Shown: positions 16,706-20,425 of the stretch, one piece after another
Layout of the letters: each line of letters begins with the position of its first letter
Numbering within the stretch: the first letter of the stretch is position 1
Assembly (NCBI GenBank): GCA_945864765.1
Contig: CAMBDR010000008.1
Span: 1-20,425 of the forward strand
Reading direction: 5' to 3'
Length of the DNA stretch: 20,425 bases
From: Janthinobacterium lividum
GTDB lineage: Bacteria > Pseudomonadota > Gammaproteobacteria > Burkholderiales > Burkholderiaceae_D
Program-made: the position numbers and the translations under genes
The notes under the pieces: model-generated
Databases searched by the model: none
What the model saw: only the letters and a program-made list of their open reading frames with translations
What the model was told of the DNA's origin: nothing

Positions 16706-19026
16706 ACAACCCGAAGAGCGCCCCGAAGAACGACCCGATTGCGACAATTCCAAAATCGAAAAAACGGCGTCACTTTATTTTAAGTGCTTTGGGGATTGGT
16801 TCTGCTTTAATAGTTGGCTGGGGCGTTTTGCCAGCGCGTCAGCGTTTGCATACCAGTGTACCCTGGTCGCGCAAAGACGGTGCAATCGTGCTCAATGGCT
16901 GGATAAAAATCGACCAGAGTGGCGTGGTTACCGTGGCGATGCCGCGCTGCGAAATGGGGCAGGGCGTGCATACTGCGCTGCCGATGTTGGTGGCCGAAGA
17001 AATGGATGTGGCCCTGGATCAGGTGCGCATTGAACAAGCCCCGCTGGATAAAATCTATGGCAATGTGGCGATGTTGCCTGACGGTTTGCCTTTTCATGTT
17101 GATGATCAAGGGGCATTAAAGCATGGCGCACAATGGCTGACTGCCAAACTGGCGCGCGAAATCGGTTTGCAAGTAACGGGGGCCTCTTCCAGCATCAAAG
17201 ACGCCTGGGGGCCAATGCGTGAAGCGGGTGCAACAGCCCGTGCGGTCTTGCTGGCACTTGCAGCCAAACAGTGGGGAGTGGCCGTTGAAGAGTGCAAAAC
17301 CAGCCTGGGGCGGGTGACCCATGCCAATGGCAAACAAGCCACGTATGGTGAATTGGCCAAACAAACTGGCACAATTCAACTGTCGGGCCCGGTGGTGTTG
17401 AAAAAACCTGAAAATTTTACCCTGATCGGCCAGGCGCAGCCGCGCCGTGACAGTGTACTGAAAGTGAATGGCCGCGCCGGATTTGGTCTGGATGCGCGGC
17501 CCCAGGGACTGTTATATGCAGCGGTGAAAATGAGCCCCACTTTGGGGGCGACCGTGCAAAGCATGGACGAGGCCAAAATCAAGGGGATGCCGGGTGTGCG
17601 TCAGGTATTGAATTTATCTTCCGTGATGTTGCCCTTGGGTGAGGCAGCGGCGGTCGCCGTGGTAGCTCGAAGCTATTTTGAAGCCAAACAGGCATTGGAA
17701 GCCTTGCCGCTGGTGTGGCGTGATAGCCCCCATGCCAAACTGGATTCGGCAGCGGTGTTTAAAGAACTGGCGCAAAAATTGGATGGCGAAGCAGGTTTCA
17801 CTTATTTTAAGGCGGGAGACAATGCCGCCTTGCAAACTCCAGCCTTGCAAACTGCGGCACCGAATCAACTGATCAAAGCCGAATATCAAGTCCCGTTTTT
17901 GGCCCATGCCACCATGGAACCGATGAATTGCACCGTTCAAGTGGCCAACGGTCGGGTTGTGCTATGGGTGGGCACTCAGGTACAGGGCTTGGCGATGGCT
18001 ACTGCGGCTGAAATGGCTAATGTTGCGCTGGATCATGTGGATTTAAACGTCGCCTATTTGGGCGGTGGTTTTGGCCGCCGCCTGGAGTTGGATGTGATAC
18101 GGCAAGCCATGGCAATTGCCCTTCAGACCAAGGGCGCACCGGTGCAAGTCATCTGGAGCCGCGAGCAAGATATGACGCATGATGCTTATCGCCCAGCCGC
18201 ATTGGCACGCTTTCAAGCCGTGCTTGATGGCAAGGGAAATGTGTTGGCTTACGATAACAAGTCCGCCTCGGGTTCGGTTGTCCATCAGATCTTCAAGCGC
18301 GGGTTTGGCTTGCCAGGGATGGGGCCAGACAAAACCACGGCCGAAGGTGAGTTTGATATGGCCTATGAATTTCCCAATCAAAAAATCGCCCATGTGATTG
18401 TTCCCACACCGATGCCACTGGGCTTTTGGCGCGCGGTTGGGCATTCGCATAATGCATTTTTCAAAGAAAGTTTTATTGACGAATGTGCGCACGCTGCCAG
18501 GCAAGATCCGGTGCAATTTCGCCTCACCTGGTTAAAAAATCATCCGCGCCACCGCGCCGTGCTGGAAGCTGCCGTGCGGGCGGCCGGCAGCGCACCCGCC
18601 GGGCGCGCGCATGGGGTGGCGCTGCATCAATCATTTGGCACGATTGTGGCGCAAGTGGCGCAGGTTTCCGTGGTTGGCACCGAGATTCGCGTGCATAAAG
18701 TGTTTTGCGCCGTCGATTGTGGGATTGCGGTGAACCCGAATATTATTGCCCAGCAAATGGAATCGGGTATTGTATTTGGGTTATCGGCCGCCCTGTTCGG
18801 TGAAATTACGCTCAAAAACGGCCAGGTGCAGCAAACCAATTTCCACGATTACCCGGTGCTGCGCATGAATCAGGCTCCAGAGGTGGAGACCATTATTATT
18901 AAAAGCGCGGAACACCCGGAAGGCATAGGCGAACCAGCCGTGCCGCCGATTGCGCCTGCGGTGGCCAACGCGGTGTTCATATTGACGGGCAAGCGTTTGC
19001 GTAGCTTACCGCTGAAATTGGTTTGA
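16702..19026 (+). CDS. Molybdopterin-binding large subunit of a xanthine dehydrogenase-family oxidoreductase (IorB-like)
   Basis: A 774-residue protein of the molybdenum hydroxylase family, most like the beta subunit of isoquinoline 1-oxidoreductase and membrane aldehyde dehydrogenases. It carries two aldehyde-oxidase-type molybdopterin regions: MPRCEMGQGVHTALPMLVAEE near residue 80, TQVQG near 425, GGGFGRR near 455, and the active-site GIGEP with Glu744 near the C-terminus. The N-terminus has a twin-arginine signal (KRRHFIL, Arg22-Arg23, hydrophobic about 25-43), so export of the folded, cofactor-loaded protein is expected. These enzymes hydroxylate N-heterocycles or aldehydes and pass electrons to a small 2Fe-2S subunit. 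No gene for such a subunit, nor for a cytochrome partner, is adjacent. Translation probably depends on the overlapping upstream stop, as no Shine-Dalgarno site is seen. The substrate is unknown. Confidence 0.9.
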   Translation: MNNPKSAPKNDPIATIPKSKKRRHFILSALGIGSALIVGWGVLPARQRLHTSVPWSRKDGAIVLNGWIKIDQSGVVTVAMPRCEMGQGVHTALPMLVAEEMDVALDQVRIEQAPLDKIYGNVAMLPDGLPFHVDDQGALKHGAQWLTAKLAREIGLQVTGASSSIKDAWGPMREAGATARAVLLALAAKQWGVAVEECKTSLGRVTHANGKQATYGELAKQTGTIQLSGPVVLKKPENFTLIGQAQPRRDSVLKVNGRAGFGLDARPQGLLYAAVKMSPTLGATVQSMDEAKIKGMPGVRQVLNLSSVMLPLGEAAAVAVVARSYFEAKQALEALPLVWRDSPHAKLDSAAVFKELAQKLDGEAGFTYFKAGDNAALQTPALQTAAPNQLIKAEYQVPFLAHATMEPMNCTVQVANGRVVLWVGTQVQGLAMATAAEMANVALDHVDLNVAYLGGGFGRRLELDVIRQAMAIALQTKGAPVQVIWSREQDMTHDAYRPAALARFQAVLDGKGNVLAYDNKSASGSVVHQIFKRGFGLPGMGPDKTTAEGEFDMAYEFPNQKIAHVIVPTPMPLGFWRAVGHSHNAFFKESFIDECAHAARQDPVQFRLTWLKNHPRHRAVLEAAVRAAGSAPAGRAHGVALHQSFGTIVAQVAQVSVVGTEIRVHKVFCAVDCGIAVNPNIIAQQMESGIVFGLSAALFGEITLKNGQVQQTNFHDYPVLRMNQAPEVETIIIKSAEHPEGIGEPAVPPIAPAVANAVFILTGKRLRSLPLKLV

Positions 19027-19046
19027 TCATTCCACTGCTGACGCTT

Positions 19047-19094
19047 ATGCTTACCCTTGCGCCCGGGTTTATGCTTACCCTTGCGCCTGGGTTT
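19047..19094. repeat. 24-base tandem duplication at the 3' end of the thioredoxin-like gene
   Basis: The 24-base unit beginning ATGCTTACCC occurs at 19047-19070 and again at 19071-19094 with one C/T difference, followed by a further partial ATGCTT. It fills the space between two convergent genes and touches the stop codon of the thioredoxin-like gene. Each copy has an ACCC...GGGT pairing, too weak to call a terminator. Confidence 0.8.
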
Positions 19095-19479
19095 ATGCTT
19101 GTTCCAGCAGTTGGCGTAAATTGGGCGCGCCCGCCGCCGCTGTGGGCTTGACTTGATCCATTTGCGCCTGCAACAAGCGTTGCGCCAGGCTTAAATCGGG
19201 CAGCACGGTGCCAAAAAAGCTGGGCGTATTGCCATATTGAATCAGCAGGGTAGGGAAATTTTCAATATCCAGGTCGCCCACCACCGCCGCCTGGTCTTCA
19301 ATATCAATCCAAATAAAATACAAATCAGGGTATTGACTGGCCAATTGCAAAAAGCGCGCTTGATACTCGCCACACGTACCGCACCAGGCCGCACACAGGC
19401 AGGCAACAAACCAGCCTTGGTCTGGCAAATTTTGCAGCAATTGGTCTCGATTGTCGTCACTTAAGGTCAGGCTGGGCAT
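19093..19479 (-). CDS. Small thioredoxin-like protein
   Basis: A 128-residue protein with a thioredoxin fold pattern: the active site AAWCGTC with Cys33 and Cys36, a YFIWIDIED strand, and the cis-proline in NFPTLL (Pro76). It has no signal peptide, so it should act in the cytoplasm as a disulfide reductase or redox partner. The CGTC site differs from the CGPC of classical thioredoxin, and a C-terminal Gln/Leu/Ala-rich extension of about 25 residues follows the core, so it is a thioredoxin-related protein and not trxA. It is convergent with the oxidoreductase gene and divergent from tsaB. A TAAAAT box at 19512-19517 (minus) may be its -10 element. No Shine-Dalgarno site is clear. Confidence 0.86.
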   Translation of the reverse strand: MPSLTLSDDNRDQLLQNLPDQGWFVACLCAAWCGTCGEYQARFLQLASQYPDLYFIWIDIEDQAAVVGDLDIENFPTLLIQYGNTPSFFGTVLPDLSLAQRLLQAQMDQVKPTAAAGAPNLRQLLEQA

Positions 19480-19536
19480 GCTGTACGCGAAGATGGTGGT
19501 GAAGAGTCGATATTTTACCCGCTTCGCTCGAAAATT

Positions 19537-19566
19537 TTGGCATTTGGCGAATCAAGACGGTAAAAT
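19537..19566 (+). promoter_or_regulatory. Probable promoter of tsaB, close to the start codon
   Basis: TTGGCA (19537-19542) and TAAAAT (19561-19566) each match consensus at 5 of 6 positions, with an 18-base spacer. The expected transcription start, near 19573, coincides with the tsaB ATG at 19572, which has no Shine-Dalgarno site before it. Confidence 0.55.
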
Positions 19567-19571
19567 AGCGC

Positions 19572-20303
19572 ATGTCTACGATACTTGCCATTGAAACTTC
19601 CACCGAAATTGCCTCCGTTGCACTCTTGCATGACGGAAAATTATGGCGTCAGGCTGCCAGCGGTGTACAAAATCATTCCCTTAGCGTCTTACCCATGGTG
19701 CAAATTTTATTGCAACAGGCAAATTTGACCTTGGCGGATTGTTCGGCCATTGCCTTTGGCGCAGGGCCAGGTTCCTTTACGGGGGTGCGCACTGCGTGCG
19801 GGCTGGCGCAAGGTTTGGCGTTTGGCTTGAATTTGCCTGTCTTGCCCATTAGCACTTTATTGGCTTTGGCCCAGGCGTATCGGGAACAGGCCGGTGTTGC
19901 GTCGGTCATGCCGATACTGGATGCACGCATGGGTGAGGTGTATTGGGCGCGCTATTTATTCGATCAAGTTGAGCAGGTTTGGCACGAGATTGTGCCGCCG
20001 ACCTTATCCAAACCGATGGATGTTTGCCTTGATGTGAATCTTGGCGATGTGGCAATTTGCGGCAATGGCGCACTGTTGTGCGCTGCCGCGCTGCTTAAGC
20101 AAACTGAGAAAACTAATCAAGCTGATCAAGCTGATCAAGCTGCGCAACCAATATTGCCCGACGCTGCCCAGATTGCACAATTAGGCGCATTGGCTTTTGC
20201 CGCAGGGTTGGGCTTGGATGCGGCGCTGGCGCAGCCAGTCTATTTGCGCAATAAAGTGGCGCAAACCACGGCAGAACGATTACAGATCAAGGCGGCATTA
20301 TGA
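19572..20303 (+). CDS. tsaB: tRNA threonylcarbamoyladenosine biosynthesis protein TsaB
   Basis: TsaB is the scaffold partner of TsaD in making the t6A modification at position 37 of ANN-decoding tRNAs, an essential cytoplasmic process. This 243-residue protein begins MSTILAIETSTEIASVAL, the conserved ASKHA phosphate-loop start, and has the family motif GAGPGSFTGVR at 63-73. It is slightly longer than the roughly 230 residues of the E. coli protein because of a repeat-derived Gln/Ala/Asp stretch near residues 180-192. The start is fixed by the conserved N-terminus. The stop overlaps the rimI start (ATGA, 20300-20303); tsaB-rimI adjacency is common in proteobacteria. Confidence 0.96.
   Translation: MSTILAIETSTEIASVALLHDGKLWRQAASGVQNHSLSVLPMVQILLQQANLTLADCSAIAFGAGPGSFTGVRTACGLAQGLAFGLNLPVLPISTLLALAQAYREQAGVASVMPILDARMGEVYWARYLFDQVEQVWHEIVPPTLSKPMDVCLDVNLGDVAICGNGALLCAAALLKQTEKTNQADQADQAAQPILPDAAQIAQLGALAFAAGLGLDAALAQPVYLRNKVAQTTAERLQIKAAL
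20116..20142 (+). repeat. Three exact 9-base repeats inside tsaB
   Basis: ATCAAGCTG occurs three times in a row (20116-20124, 20125-20133, 20134-20142), keeping the reading frame and encoding a QAD-type repeat in a probable surface loop of TsaB. The unit length, a multiple of three, allows copy-number change without a frameshift. Confidence 0.85.
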
Positions 20304-20425
20304 ATTTTGAACGGATGCAAGCCGATGATGTGGCCGAAGTGTTGGCCATTGAACAGGCGGTTTTTCCGCACCCATGGAGCCGGGGGAATTTTCTTGATTC
20401 TCTGGCCAGTGGCTATGAAGCCTGG
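20300..20425 (+). CDS. rimI: Ribosomal protein S18 alanine N-acetyltransferase, N-terminal part (cut by window edge)
   Basis: Forty-two codons are visible before the right edge. The start MNFERMQADDVAEVLAIEQ followed by FPHPWSRGNFLDSL matches the N-terminal strand and helix of RimI-type GNAT acetyltransferases, which acetylate the N-terminus of ribosomal protein S18. The acetyl-CoA binding motif lies outside the window. The ATG overlaps the tsaB stop by 4 bases, and AAGG stands 7 bases before it within tsaB, so translation is likely coupled. Confidence 0.9.
   Translation, partial: MNFERMQADDVAEVLAIEQAVFPHPWSRGNFLDSLASGYEAW

Noticed and set aside
16587..17033. 148-codon plus-strand open frame across the GGDEF-EAL/oxidoreductase junction
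   Set aside because: It overlaps two well-supported genes in another frame and has no domain signal.
1..20425. CRISPR arrays, tRNA or rRNA genes, insertion sequences, phage or toxin-antitoxin genes
   Set aside because: No repeat-spacer pattern, cloverleaf, transposase or matching small gene pair was seen on either strand.

Overview
The window looks like chromosomal DNA of a betaproteobacterium, probably Burkholderiales near Oxalobacteraceae. This rests on moderate GC content, the kinds of protein present (a 532-residue malate synthase A beside a LysR gene, a DUF1415 protein, a tsaB-rimI pair) and the abundance of large c-di-GMP signalling proteins. The genus cannot be fixed from sequence alone. 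I see no tRNA, rRNA, CRISPR array, transposase or phage gene. Two genes are cut by the window edges: thyA on the left and rimI on the right.

Layout. Bases 1-1250 (minus strand) hold the 5' part of thyA and, upstream of it, a LysR-type regulator. The regulator is divergent from aceB (1460-3058, plus), and their shared spacer carries inverted repeats of LysR-operator type. aceB ends at a symmetrical hairpin that can also terminate the convergent gene. That gene (3134-7663, minus) encodes a 1509-residue membrane hybrid histidine kinase carrying a full internal phosphorelay followed by REC-GGDEF-EAL. Upstream of it on the same strand lie two paralogous periplasmic substrate-binding proteins (8006-8983 and 9163-10203) with no permease or ATPase. 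A thiamine-pyrophosphate enzyme resembling acetolactate synthase follows (10586-12454, minus), with a strong terminator and an odd Arg-rich insert.

The right-hand part is mostly plus strand: a DUF1415 gene (12820-13407); a membrane PAS-GGDEF-EAL protein (13580-16705) whose stop overlaps by 4 bases the start of a Tat-exported molybdopterin oxidoreductase large subunit (16702-19026); a small thioredoxin-like gene on the minus strand (19093-19479); then tsaB and rimI, themselves overlapping by 4 bases.

How the genes may work together. The most interesting region is 3134-10203. The two solute-binding proteins without a transporter, next to a receptor with an extracytoplasmic domain, suggest a ligand-sensing module that feeds a single-polypeptide phosphorelay controlling c-di-GMP synthesis and breakdown. 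The second notable unit is the translationally coupled c-di-GMP enzyme and periplasmic molybdenum hydroxylase, which lacks its usual iron-sulfur partner nearby. Both links are inferred from gene order and domain content. The remaining genes (thyA, aceB, tsaB, rimI) are ordinary housekeeping or central-metabolism genes.
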